Below, in pieces: positions 1 through 8,581 of a stretch of DNA of 21,665 nt (position 1 is its first letter; each line of letters opens with the position of its first letter). This DNA is from an uncultured Acidaminococcus sp. GTDB lineage: Bacteria; Bacillota; Negativicutes; Acidaminococcales; Acidaminococcaceae. The notes below the pieces were generated by a model. The model was not told the origin of the DNA. It saw only the letters and a list, made by a program, of their open reading frames with translations, and made no database searches. The translations under genes and the position numbers were made by a program. The DNA lies in assembly GCA_905213155.1 (NCBI GenBank), contig CAJMHI010000031.1, positions 1 to 21,665 of the forward strand, given 5' to 3'.

Positions 1-1
1 T

Positions 2-55
2 CTCTCTATTTTGATCACTGTACCCATTGCCTGGCTGCTGGGGCTGCCGGATTAA
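2..55 (+). CDS. C-terminal end of an unidentified, probably membrane, protein (partial)
   Basis: An open frame enters from the left edge and ends with TAA at 53-55. Its last residues read LSILITVPIAWLLGLPD, which is strongly hydrophobic. A permease or other membrane protein ending in a transmembrane helix is the simplest reading. The family cannot be named from 17 residues. A strong terminator 40 bases downstream supports a real gene end here. Confidence 0.5.
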   Translation, partial: LSILITVPIAWLLGLPD

Positions 56-93
56 CAAATTACGTGGATTAAGTAAGTTTGTCCCTATCACTG

Positions 94-149
94 AACGGCT
101 GCAACGTATTGAGAGTGGTATCTTCAATGTGTTGCAGCCGTTTATTTTT
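94..149 (+). terminator. Intrinsic terminator of the left-edge gene
   Basis: A perfect 12-bp stem (AACGGCTGCAAC at 94-105 pairing with 131-142) encloses a 25-nt loop that can itself fold imperfectly. A T-rich run follows at 140-149. It separates the left-edge gene from metY. Confidence 0.8.
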
Positions 150-210
150 GCGGTTCGTGATGGCTTCCGTTAAATATCCTAAAAAATATAATGGGGATAT
201 ACAAAAAATG

Positions 211-239
211 TTGACAAGGCTTCCTTTCTTTCTTATAAT
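211..239 (+). promoter_or_regulatory. Sigma-70 promoter of metY
   Basis: A consensus -35 TTGACA (211-216) and a consensus -10 TATAAT (234-239) are 17 bp apart. Transcription should start near 246, giving a leader of about 57 nt. That leader is too short for a SAM riboswitch or T-box, and neither is seen. It is the only promoter proposed in this window without a TG extended -10. A weak dyad, ATATCC/GGATAT (174-179 and 195-200), lies just upstream. Confidence 0.85.
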
Positions 240-302
240 GTAAATCATACTAAAACGCAAGGAATTAGGAACGGGATAGAAAACTATGAGGAGGCCATAA
301 TT

Positions 303-1601
303 ATGGGAGAGGCTAAAAAATATCATTTTGAAACGTTGCAATTGCATGTAGGCCAGGAATCGCCGGATCCTGCTACGGATGCCCGGGCAGTGCCGATTTA
401 CCAGACCACCAGCTATGTGTTTCGCAACAGCCAGCATGCAGCGGATCGCTTTGGGTTGAAAGATGCGGGCAATATTTATGGACGCTTGACCAATCCGACG
501 GAAGACGTTTTTGAAAAACGGATGGCCGCTTTGGAAGGCGGCGTGGCGGCTTTGGCCTTTGCCAGCGGAGCGGCAGCTGTAACGGCGGCGGTACAGGGAC
601 TTGTTCATGCGGGACAGCATATTGTAGCAGCTACCACGATTTATGGCGGTACCTATAATTTCTTTGCCCATACGTTGCCTGATTTTGGTGTAACCACCAC
701 CTTTGTGGATCCGGGAAAAGGAATCCAGGCGTTTGAAAACGCTGTACAGGATAATACTCAAGTTATTTATATTGAATCTGTGGGCAACCCTAACGCCAAT
801 CTCATCGATATTGAAGCGGTAGCCAATGTGGCTCACGCCCATAAAATCCCTTTGCTGGTAGATTCTACTTTTGCTACGCCCTATCTGCTCCGGCCCTTTG
901 AATACGGGGCTGATGTTGTTATCCATTCTGCTACCAAATTCATCGGCGGGCATGGCACTACCTTGGGCGGCGTCGTGGTGGACAGCGGTAAGTTTGATTG
1001 GGCAGCGTCCGGTCGTTTTCCCTGGCTGGTAGAACCCAATGCCAGCTATCATGGCTTGTCTTTTGCCAAAGATGTAGGCGCAGCTGCTTTTGCCGTGTAC
1101 CTGCGGGCGCTTTTATTGCGGGATACGGGCGCTACGCTAGCTCCTCTTAATGCCTTCCTGCTCCTCCAGGGACTGGAGACCTTATCTCTGCGGGTAGAAC
1201 GCCATGTGCAAAATGCCCTGCAAGTGGTGGACTTCTTAGCTAAGGATCCTCATGTAGCAAAGGTCAACCATCCAGCCCTGCCCGATCATCCGGATCACGC
1301 CCTGTACACTAAATATTTCCCCCATGGCGGGATTTCTATCTTCACCTTTGAAATTAAAGGCGGTGCGGCAGCGGCTCAAAAGTTTATTGATCATCTGCAG
1401 ATCTTTTCCCTTTTGGCCAATGTGGCGGATGTGAAGAGCCTGGTCATCCACCCGGCCTCTACTACCCATTCCCAGATGAACGAAGAAGAGCTGCTGGCTT
1501 CTGGTATCACGCCCGCAACTATTCGTCTTTCTATCGGGACAGAACACATTGATGACATTCTTGATGACCTAAAGCAGGCGTTTACCGCCTTGGACAACTA
1601 A
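303..1601 (+). CDS. metY: O-acetylhomoserine aminocarboxypropyltransferase (sulfhydrylase)
   Basis: This is a PLP enzyme of the Cys/Met metabolism family. It makes homocysteine (or methionine, with methanethiol) from O-acetylhomoserine and sulfide in the cytoplasm. The 432 residues match the usual MetY length of about 425-430. Visible marks are the N-terminal ETLQLHVGQ start, the YGR phosphate-contact motif at 59-61, Asp187 in the LLVDSTFATPY segment, and the PLP lysine Lys212 in SATKFIGGHGTT. The long insertion around GRFPWLVEPNASYHGLSF is typical of MetY rather than MetB or MetC. The ATG at 303 has GAGGAGG at 288-294. The gene is monocistronic between a promoter at 211 and a terminator at 1606. 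Confidence 0.93.
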   Translation: MGEAKKYHFETLQLHVGQESPDPATDARAVPIYQTTSYVFRNSQHAADRFGLKDAGNIYGRLTNPTEDVFEKRMAALEGGVAALAFASGAAAVTAAVQGLVHAGQHIVAATTIYGGTYNFFAHTLPDFGVTTTFVDPGKGIQAFENAVQDNTQVIYIESVGNPNANLIDIEAVANVAHAHKIPLLVDSTFATPYLLRPFEYGADVVIHSATKFIGGHGTTLGGVVVDSGKFDWAASGRFPWLVEPNASYHGLSFAKDVGAAAFAVYLRALLLRDTGATLAPLNAFLLLQGLETLSLRVERHVQNALQVVDFLAKDPHVAKVNHPALPDHPDHALYTKYFPHGGISIFTFEIKGGAAAAQKFIDHLQIFSLLANVADVKSLVIHPASTTHSQMNEEELLASGITPATIRLSIGTEHIDDILDDLKQAFTALDN

Positions 1602-1605
1602 AATA

Positions 1606-1652
1606 GAAAAATGGCTTCTGTGCATTTTTGTGTGCAGAAGCTATTTTTTTTG
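1606..1652 (+). terminator. Intrinsic terminator of metY
   Basis: A stem formed by GCTTCTG (1614-1620) and CAGAAGC (1635-1641) is extended by A/T pairs and one G-U pair to about 14 bp. A run of eight T residues (1644-1651) follows. Confidence 0.88.
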
Positions 1653-1673
1653 TAAGTCTCCTTACAGTTTTTT
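1651..1673 (+). terminator. Small second hairpin with T-run in tandem with the metY terminator
   Basis: TGTAAG (1651-1656) pairs with CTTACA (1661-1666) across a TCTC loop, and a G plus six T residues follow. A 6-bp stem is short for an independent terminator. It may act as a backup for the one just upstream. Confidence 0.4.
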
Positions 1674-1713
1674 GAGTTGTAAGAAAAATAAGAAGGAAAA
1701 AACAGGAAATGTG

Positions 1714-1741
1714 TTGCACAATTTTAAAAATATGATACACT
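1714..1741 (+). promoter_or_regulatory. Likely pyc promoter (extended -10)
   Basis: TTGCAC at 1714-1719 is 16 bp upstream of TACACT (1736-1741), which is preceded by TGA, an extended -10. The predicted start near 1748 gives a leader of about 66 nt. No conserved RNA element is evident in that leader. Confidence 0.5.
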
Positions 1742-1813
1742 AAATAGCACAAAAACCGAATGATTTAAAGAAATTGTTTTGATTGTTCGTGTTTAAGACA
1801 GGGGGAGGCTATC

Positions 1814-4800
1814 ATGAGAACCATCCATAAAATTCTGGTCCCCAACCGGGGAGAAATTGCTATCCGTATCTTCCGGGCTTGCCGGGAACTGGGGATTCGC
1901 ACCGTTGCGGTGTATTCCAAGGAAGATATTTTGTCGCTGCACCGCAGCCGGGCCGATGAGGCCTATCTGGTAGGGCAAGGGAAAAAACCGGTGGATGCCT
2001 ACCTGGATATTGAGGATATCATTCGCATTTGTAAAGAACACGACGTGGATGCCATCCATCCTGGCTACGGCTTTTTGGCAGAAAATGCGCAGCTGGCTAA
2101 ACGCTGTGAAGAAGAAGGAATTATTTTCATCGGGCCCCGGGTGGAACATTTGGAAATGTTCGGGGATAAGGTCAATGCCCGCATTCAGGCAGAAAAAGCA
2201 GGGATTCCCATGATTCCTGGTACCAAAGGGGCTGTAAAGGATTTTGCGGAAGTAAAAGCTTTTGCAGAAAAAGTGGGTCTGCCCGTTATGATCAAAGCCG
2301 TTAATGGCGGCGGTGGCCGGGGTATGCGTAATGTGGACCGCATGGAAGATCTGAAAGAAGCGTACGAACGGGCCACCAGTGAAGCCCGGATGGCTTTTGG
2401 AGATGATGCGGTGTATGTGGAAAAGTGCATTATGAACCCCAAGCATATTGAAGTCCAGATCCTGGGAGATACCCGAGGCCACGTCATCCACCTGCACGAA
2501 CGGGATTGCTCCATCCAGCGGCGGCACCAAAAGGTTATTGAAATGGCACCGGCCTGGTCTCTGCCACAGTCGTTGCGGGATGCGATCTGCGATGCAGCCT
2601 TAAAGCTCATGAACAACGTGCAGTATCTGAACGCCGGCACCGTGGAATTTTTGGCGGATGCGGATGAAAAACATTTCTACTTTATTGAAGTTAACCCCCG
2701 GGTCCAGGTGGAACACACCGTGACAGAAGCCATCACGGATGTGGATATCGTCAAGACCCAGATTCTCATTGCAGAAGGCTATTCCCTGACGGATCCGGAA
2801 GTCCATGTAGGACGGCAGGAAGATATTCCTTGCAACGGGATGGCCATCCAGTGCCGGATTACTACCGAAGATCCCCGGAACCAGTTTATGCCCGATACAG
2901 GAAAAATTGTGGCCTACCGCAGCGGCGGCGGCCCGGGTATCCGTTTGGATGCGGGGACGGCCTACCAGGGTGCAGTCGTGACACCCTATTATGATTCCCT
3001 TTTGGTAAAAGTGACTGCCCATGCCATGCAGCCTTTGGATACGATGCACCGCATGCTGCGCTGCCTGGATGAATTTCGCATCAGCGGCGTGAAAACCAAT
3101 ATGTACTTTTTGAAGAACATGCTGAAAGATGCAGCTTTTCAAAAAGGCGCCTGTGACGTAAACTATATTGACCGGCACCCGGAACTACTGATTGATCCGG
3201 AAGACGTGGACGACCGGGGGACGCGTTTATTGTCCTACATCGGGGAAGTTACGGTAAACGGGTACCGAAAGAATGGGCATGGAGAAAAACCGGATTTTGC
3301 TGCGCCGGTACAGCTGGATACTGGAAAAGAACCCTGCCCCAAGGGGACCAAACAGATCCTGGATGAGCTGGGACCGGAAAAATTCTCTCAGTGGATTCGG
3401 GAACAAAAGCAGGTCCTGCTGACAGATACTACCTACCGGGATGCACACCAGTCCCTTTTGGCCACCCGGATCCGGACAAAGGATTTACTGGGGTCCATGC
3501 ACTATGCTGCCGTAAAAGTGCCGCAACTCTTTTCGTTTGAAAACTGGGGCGGCGCCACGTTTGACGTAGCCTATCGTTTCCTGGATGAAAGCCCCTGGCA
3601 GCGGCTGCGGCAGATGCGCCAGGCAGCACCTAATATTTTGTTCCAGATGCTGACACGGGGCGCTAACGCCGTAGGTTATACCAATTATCCGCCGGAAGTG
3701 ATTAAGCAGTTCCTGCAGCTGGCTGCCAAAAACGGGGTGGATGTGTTCCGGATCTTTGACTGCTTAAACCAGCTGGATCATATGCGCTTATCCATTGACG
3801 AAGTGCGGAAGCTGGGCAAAGTGGCAGAAACAGCCATTTGCTACACTGGGGATATTTTGGATCCCAGCCGGCAGAAATATTCGTTGGCCTATTACACCAA
3901 CCTGGCAAAGGAAATGCAAAAAGCCGGCGCCAATATTATCGCTATCAAGGATATGGCGGGCCTTCTGAAACCGGAAGCAGCTTATGCCCTGGTGTCTGCC
4001 CTGAAAGATGCAGTGGATCTGCCCATTCATCTTCACAGCCACGAAGGCGGCGGCTGCACCTTGTACAGTTACGTCCGTGCGATTCAGGCGGGAGTGGATA
4101 TTGTAGATGTGGCAACCAGTGCTCTGTCTGGCGGAACCAGTCAGCCTTCCCTCACCAGTTTGTACTATGCACTGCAGTATACGGAGCGGCAGCCCCAGCT
4201 GGATATTGATGCCCTGGAAGCTATCGACCGGTATTGGCAGGTGGTACGCAGCTATTATGCCGGGGTGGACGGAAAGATGACCAGCCCCAATACCACGGTA
4301 TACCAGCACGAAATGCCCGGTGGGCAATATACCAACCTGCGGCAGCAGGCGAAAGCCGTAGGCCTGGGAGACCAGTGGCCGGAAATCTGCAAAACCTACG
4401 CCCAGGTGAACCGAATGCTGGGGGATATTATCAAAGTGACGCCGTCTTCTAAAGTAGTGGGCGATCTGACGCTGTTTATGGTCCAAAACCAAGTAACAGA
4501 AGAAGATATATATACCCGGGGCGATACACTGGATTTCCCGCAAAGTGTGGTGGATTTCTTTGACGGCAAACTGGGGATGCCGTATGGCGGTTTCCCGGAA
4601 AAGCTCCAGAATATCATCTTGCGGGGCAGAGCACCCCACGTGGAGGAACCACCTGCGCCGATTAACGTGGAAACCATGCACAAAGAGATGGACGCTTTGC
4701 GTATGGGACACACACCGGAAGCGGAAAGCAGCTATTGTTTGTACCCGAAAGTATACAAGGACTTTGTGCAGCGCTATCACCAGTATGGGGATCTGTCCAT

Positions 4801-5239
4801 CTTGGATACCCCTACGTTCTTCTTTGGCATGAAGCCTGGGGAAGAAATTCGGGTGCAAATGGATGGAAAAATGGTACTGATCCGGTTGAACTATGTGACG
4901 CGGGCCAATCCGGAAGGGTATAGGGAAGTGCAATTTGAAATCAATGGCATGCCCCGGGAACTAAAAATCCAGGATGCCAAAGCATCCGAGGGTACTACCG
5001 TTACTAGAAAGGCAGATCCTACGGTACCGGGAGAAGTGGGTGCTACGCTGTCCGGCAACATCCTGCGAGTACTGGTAAAGAAAGGCAGTGTGGTGAAAAA
5101 AGGCGATCCTCTCATGGTGACAGAAGCCATGAAGATGGAAACTACACTTACGGCTCCGGTGGACGGCATGGTAAAAGATATCCTTGTGCAGGGCGGAGCC
5201 CGAATCCAGTCGGGAGACCTGCTGGCAGTGATCGAATAA
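1814..5239 (+). CDS. pyc: Pyruvate carboxylase (single-chain, biotin-dependent)
   Basis: It carboxylates pyruvate to oxaloacetate with ATP, bicarbonate and biotin, replenishing the C4 pool. The 1141 residues are full length for one-chain PC. The biotin carboxylase domain (about 1-450) has the glycine-rich loop KAVNGGGGRGMR (161-172) and EVNPRVQVEHTVTE. The carboxyltransferase domain starts near 536 with LTDTTYRDAHQS and carries carboxylated Lys712 (IKDMAG). The KVTPSSKVVGD segment keeps the catalytic Thr. The C-terminal BCCP domain has biotinyl Lys1107 in EAMKMET. One oddity is that the metal-site motif, normally HTHDTSG, reads HSHEGGG (741-747). The ATG at 1814 follows GGGGGAGG at 1801-1808. 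The gene is monocistronic, with terminators on both sides. Confidence 0.96.
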   Translation: MRTIHKILVPNRGEIAIRIFRACRELGIRTVAVYSKEDILSLHRSRADEAYLVGQGKKPVDAYLDIEDIIRICKEHDVDAIHPGYGFLAENAQLAKRCEEEGIIFIGPRVEHLEMFGDKVNARIQAEKAGIPMIPGTKGAVKDFAEVKAFAEKVGLPVMIKAVNGGGGRGMRNVDRMEDLKEAYERATSEARMAFGDDAVYVEKCIMNPKHIEVQILGDTRGHVIHLHERDCSIQRRHQKVIEMAPAWSLPQSLRDAICDAALKLMNNVQYLNAGTVEFLADADEKHFYFIEVNPRVQVEHTVTEAITDVDIVKTQILIAEGYSLTDPEVHVGRQEDIPCNGMAIQCRITTEDPRNQFMPDTGKIVAYRSGGGPGIRLDAGTAYQGAVVTPYYDSLLVKVTAHAMQPLDTMHRMLRCLDEFRISGVKTNMYFLKNMLKDAAFQKGACDVNYIDRHPELLIDPEDVDDRGTRLLSYIGEVTVNGYRKNGHGEKPDFAAPVQLDTGKEPCPKGTKQILDELGPEKFSQWIREQKQVLLTDTTYRDAHQSLLATRIRTKDLLGSMHYAAVKVPQLFSFENWGGATFDVAYRFLDESPWQRLRQMRQAAPNILFQMLTRGANAVGYTNYPPEVIKQFLQLAAKNGVDVFRIFDCLNQLDHMRLSIDEVRKLGKVAETAICYTGDILDPSRQKYSLAYYTNLAKEMQKAGANIIAIKDMAGLLKPEAAYALVSALKDAVDLPIHLHSHEGGGCTLYSYVRAIQAGVDIVDVATSALSGGTSQPSLTSLYYALQYTERQPQLDIDALEAIDRYWQVVRSYYAGVDGKMTSPNTTVYQHEMPGGQYTNLRQQAKAVGLGDQWPEICKTYAQVNRMLGDIIKVTPSSKVVGDLTLFMVQNQVTEEDIYTRGDTLDFPQSVVDFFDGKLGMPYGGFPEKLQNIILRGRAPHVEEPPAPINVETMHKEMDALRMGHTPEAESSYCLYPKVYKDFVQRYHQYGDLSILDTPTFFFGMKPGEEIRVQMDGKMVLIRLNYVTRANPEGYREVQFEINGMPRELKIQDAKASEGTTVTRKADPTVPGEVGATLSGNILRVLVKKGSVVKKGDPLMVTEAMKMETTLTAPVDGMVKDILVQGGARIQSGDLLAVIE

Positions 5240-5246
5240 AATTTGC

Positions 5247-5285
5247 AAAAAATGCGGTACGCTTTCCAAACGTGCCGCATTTTTT
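5247..5285. terminator. Bidirectional terminator between pyc and uvrA2
   Basis: AATGCGGTACG (5251-5261) pairs with CGTGCCGCATT (5271-5281) with one T-G pair. Flanking A and T runs extend the stem to about 15 bp. The A-run on one side and the T-run on the other let it serve both convergent genes. Confidence 0.88.
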
Positions 5286-5295
5286 AGGATGTCTT

Positions 5296-7794
5296 TTAAA
5301 TATATTTCCCCGTCAGACTTTCTTTGCAGGCTTTGATGTCTTCCAGGGTACCGGCGCAGACGATGCGGCCGCCTTCGCTGCCGCCGCCGGGGCCCATGTC
5401 AATGATATAATCAGCATTTCTGATCACGTCCAGGTCGTGCTCGATGACAAGTACGGTGGCGCCGTGCTCAATGAGGCTCTGAAAAACGGACAAAAGGGTC
5501 CGCACATCCTGGGGATGAAGGCCGATGGTGGGTTCGTCGAAAACAAAAACGGAATCCACCTGGCCTTTGCCCATTTCACTGGCCAGTTTCAGCCGCTGGG
5601 CCTCGCCGCCAGAAAGTCCCGGGGTCTCCTCTCCCAGAGTCAGGTACCCCAGTCCCAGATCGTGGAGTACCTGGAGCCGTTTTTGCAACAACGGCAGCCC
5701 TTTGCACGCCGCTAGGACTTCGTCCACACTCATATTCATCAGCTGGGGCAGGCTGTAGTTTTTGCCGTCCTTGGCTTTGCGGAGAATTTCATATGCCTCC
5801 CGGCTGTAGCGGGAACCCCGGCAGTCCGGGCAGGGGATGTCCACATCCGGAAGAAACTGTACGTCCAGAGAGATTTCTCCGGTGCCGTCGCAGGTGGGGC
5901 AGCGGAGTTTTCCCGTGTTGTAGGAAAAATCCCCGGCTTTGTAGCCGTGTTCTTTGGCGTCAGCGGTGCGGGCGTAAACTTTCCGCAGACCGTCATGCAC
6001 GTTGGCGTAGGTGGCCACGGTGGAGCGCACGTTGATGCCGATGGGGGTGGCGTCAATCAGCTTTACCTGGGAAATCCCGTCCGCATCGATTTTTTTAATG
6101 TGGGCGGGCAATTTTTCTTTTTTTATGGTGGCATTGAGCGCAGGGATCAGGCTTTCCAGCACCAGAGTGGTTTTGCCGGAGCCGGATACGCCGGTGACCA
6201 CGGTGAGCCGCCCTTTGGGAATGGTTACGTCCAGGGGATGCACGGTGTGGATGGGCCCGGTTTCCAGATAGATGGCGCCGTTTTCAAAAAGAGCGCTTTT
6301 TTCTGTGAGGGGCCGTACCTGGCTGTTGTAATCATCTCTTAAATAGGGGGCGATGATGGATTTCGGATTATCTTCCACTTCTTTAATGCCGCCCTGGGCG
6401 ATAATCTTTCCCCCGTCCGCGCCGGCGCCCTTGCCCATTTCTACCAGATAATCCGCGTGGCGCAGCACCTGGGTGTCGTGATCCACTAGAATTACCGAAT
6501 TGCCGTCAGCTGTCAGGTCGTCCATCACACCGGTAAGGCCTTTTAAATTGTGGGGGTGGAGCCCGATGGACGGCTCATCCAGCACATAAAGCACGCCGGT
6601 GGTGCGGTTGCGCACGGCCCGGGCCAATTGTACGCGCTGCCGTTCCCCTGTGGAAAGGGTGGAAGCTGCCCGGTCCAAAGATAAATAGCCCAGCCCCAGA
6701 TCCATCAGCCGTTTGGAGGTGTCCAAAAAAGATTCGCAGATGGCACTGGCCATGGGGCGCAGTGCGTCCGGCAAAGAATCCGGCACGCCTTTGACCCAGG
6801 GGATGAGTTCCGACAAAGTCATGGCGGCAGCTTCGTCCAGATGAATGCCCCGCAGCTTCGGCGCTCGGGCCGTTTCCGACAAACGGCTGCCGTGGCAGTC
6901 GGGACAGATGTCCTCTTTCAAAAATTTTTCCAGCCGCTTCATCCCTTTCTCGTCCTTGACCTTAGCCAGGGAATTCTTCACGGAATTGACGGCGCTGTAA
7001 TAATTAAAATCCATCTCCGCCGGTTCCAGGGTATTGGGGTTCACATAATGAATGTGGTGTTTTTTCAGTTCTCCGTGGTAGACGATTTCTTTTTCCACAG
7101 GTGTCAGATCCCGGAAGGGGACATTGGTCCGCACCCCCATGCTCCGGGCAATATCCTTCATCAGGGACCACATCAGCGTCCCCCATACCACCACGGCGCC
7201 TTCGTCGATGGTTTTGGAATCATCGGGTACGAGAGCCGCTTCGTCCACTGTCCGCACAATTCCTGTGCCGCTGCAAGTGGGACAGGCGCCCCGGCTGTTA
7301 AAGGCCAGATCTTCCGCGCCGGGCCCGTAAAATTTGGCGCCGCACACCGGACAGGTAATTTCCTGCATGGCGGCCACGGCAAAAGACGGCGGGCAGTAAT
7401 GCCCGTTGGGACAGCGGTGGCTACCCACTCGGGAAAATAACAGGCGCAGGCTGTTCAAAAGTTCCGACAGAGTGCCGAAAGTGCTGCGGATGCCGGGGAC
7501 GCCGGGTCGCTGGTGCAGAGCCAGCGCTGCCGGCACGTAGCGCACGTCTTCCACATTGGCCCGCTCCGCCTGTGTCATGCGCCGGCGGGTGTAGGTGGAC
7601 AAAGATTCCAGATAGCGCCGGGATCCTTCCGCATACAGCACGCCCAGCGCCAGGGAAGATTTGCCGGAACCGGAAACACCGGCGATTCTCACGATTGCGT
7701 TCAGGGGAATATTCACATCGATATTTTTCAGGTTGTGCACCTTTGCACCCCGCACTTCCATATAGCGGGGCAACTGATTTTGTGAAGTGGTCAT
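5296..7794 (-). CDS. UvrA2-type ABC ATPase lacking the UvrB-binding domain
   Basis: A UvrA-family protein with two ABC ATPase halves and zinc modules that binds damaged or drug-modified DNA. Its Walker A motifs are GVSGSGKSS (39-47) and GVSGSGKTT (535-543). Signatures are LSTGERQR (380-387, with Thr for the usual Gly) and LSGGEAQR (727-734). Walker B motifs are VLYVLDEPSIGLH and VFVFDEPTIGLH. Zinc cysteines include CPVC/CPTC near 148-174 and CPTC/CPDC at 632-658. At 832 residues it is about 108 shorter than E. coli UvrA. The gap falls between RLLFSRVGSHRCPN (117-130) and ITCPVCG (146-152), where UvrA has its UvrB-interacting domain. This is the class II (UvrA2) layout, linked in other bacteria to tolerance of DNA-binding drugs rather than standard excision repair. 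The start ATG has an AAAGGA Shine-Dalgarno. Confidence 0.88.
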   Translation of the reverse strand: MTTSQNQLPRYMEVRGAKVHNLKNIDVNIPLNAIVRIAGVSGSGKSSLALGVLYAEGSRRYLESLSTYTRRRMTQAERANVEDVRYVPAALALHQRPGVPGIRSTFGTLSELLNSLRLLFSRVGSHRCPNGHYCPPSFAVAAMQEITCPVCGAKFYGPGAEDLAFNSRGACPTCSGTGIVRTVDEAALVPDDSKTIDEGAVVVWGTLMWSLMKDIARSMGVRTNVPFRDLTPVEKEIVYHGELKKHHIHYVNPNTLEPAEMDFNYYSAVNSVKNSLAKVKDEKGMKRLEKFLKEDICPDCHGSRLSETARAPKLRGIHLDEAAAMTLSELIPWVKGVPDSLPDALRPMASAICESFLDTSKRLMDLGLGYLSLDRAASTLSTGERQRVQLARAVRNRTTGVLYVLDEPSIGLHPHNLKGLTGVMDDLTADGNSVILVDHDTQVLRHADYLVEMGKGAGADGGKIIAQGGIKEVEDNPKSIIAPYLRDDYNSQVRPLTEKSALFENGAIYLETGPIHTVHPLDVTIPKGRLTVVTGVSGSGKTTLVLESLIPALNATIKKEKLPAHIKKIDADGISQVKLIDATPIGINVRSTVATYANVHDGLRKVYARTADAKEHGYKAGDFSYNTGKLRCPTCDGTGEISLDVQFLPDVDIPCPDCRGSRYSREAYEILRKAKDGKNYSLPQLMNMSVDEVLAACKGLPLLQKRLQVLHDLGLGYLTLGEETPGLSGGEAQRLKLASEMGKGQVDSVFVFDEPTIGLHPQDVRTLLSVFQSLIEHGATVLVIEHDLDVIRNADYIIDMGPGGGSEGGRIVCAGTLEDIKACKESLTGKYI

Positions 7795-7831
7795 GGTTTA
7801 TCCTTTCAACAAATAATTTCACAGGGAAAAG

Positions 7832-8533
7832 ATGATTTTATTGTATCATAATACTTTGCGACTGGAAGGTGCGGAGCGGAATATTCGGGAATACTTGAGT
7901 GGAATTTACAATACTGTTCTTTTAAAAGATGTGGTAGGGAGACTAAGCATTGCGGATGTAAACATGCTGGAGAGTGTAACAAAATACGTATTTGCTAATG
8001 TGGGAAGCCTGCTGTCCCTGCGGAAAATCGCCAATTCCATGGTCAGCGCTGGACGCAAAATCGACAGCAAAACCGTAGAACGCTATCTTAAGGGCTTGCA
8101 GGATGCTTTGCTGATTTATCAGGTGGACCGTTTTGATCTACGGGGCAAGGAACTGTTGAAGGTCAATCCTAAATATTATGTGGTGGATGCTGCCCTGCGT
8201 TTCTTTTTGGTGGGACGCAGAGGAGAAGATACCGGGCATGTGCTGAAAAATATGGTATATCTGGAACTCTTGAGACGGTATGAAGAGGTGTACGTGGGCT
8301 CCCTGCCCGGCGGAGAAGTGGATTTTGTGGTCCGAGATGCCCGGGGGCTGGCTTATTATCAGGTGGCAGAATCCACCCGCCAGCCAGATGTCCTGGAAGG
8401 GGAATTAAAACCGCTTCGTAGTCTGAAAGATGCCTACCCTAAATATCTGCTAACACTGGATGAGATCAATGCCGATGCAGATTATGAAGGTATACGGAAG
8501 AAAAATGCCCTGCGGTGGATGTTGGAAGAATAA
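7832..8533 (+). pseudogene. 5'-truncated AAA/DUF4143 ATPase remnant
   Basis: The 233-residue frame corresponds only to the C-terminal part of AAA_14/DUF4143 ATPases. It lines up with the intact paralogue at 10135-11334 from about LEGAERNIREYLSGIYNTVLLKDV onward. Shared landmarks include IYNT-L-KD, MVSAGRKI, KYYVVDAALRFFLVG, VYLELLRR and EVDFV. The N-terminal ATPase half (Walker A, Walker B, sensor; about 190 residues) is missing, and TAA at 7814-7816 closes the frame upstream. The first 9 or so codons look like non-homologous sequence that doubles as the uvrA2 promoter. There is only a weak ribosome site (CAGGGAAAAG) before the ATG. It is probably a non-functional relic, though a stable DUF4143-only protein cannot be excluded. 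Confidence 0.75.
7840..7868 (-). promoter_or_regulatory. Candidate promoter of uvrA2, inside the DUF4143 remnant
   Basis: On the minus strand an extended -10, TGATACAAT, occupies 7848-7840, with the -10 hexamer at 7845-7840. A weak -35 (CTTCCA, 7868-7863) lies 17 bp away. The start would be near 7833, about 40 nt before the uvrA2 ATG. These bases overlap the first codons of the truncated gene on the plus strand. Confidence 0.45.
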
Positions 8534-8545
8534 ATGAATATTTTA

Positions 8546-8554
8546 TGGTACAAT
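8546..8554 (+). promoter_or_regulatory. Extended -10 promoter of the WG-repeat gene
   Basis: TGG followed by TACAAT (8549-8554) forms an extended -10. No good -35 is seen at 16-18 bp. The start would be near 8561, only about 21 nt before the start codon, with GGAGGTG at 8570-8576. Confidence 0.5.
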
Positions 8555-8581
8555 AAGTGCTGAAGAAACGGAGGTGTTTCT

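Noticed and set aside
246..302. SAM riboswitch or T-box upstream of metY
   Set aside because: The leader is only about 57 nt and shows no conserved pairing pattern of either element.
3788..4933. Long minus-strand open frame (381 codons) inside pyruvate carboxylase
   Set aside because: It is fully antisense to a strongly conserved gene, has no ribosome site or recognisable motif, and has a composition typical of reverse-frame translation. Other long antisense frames in pyc, metY and uvrA2 were rejected likewise.
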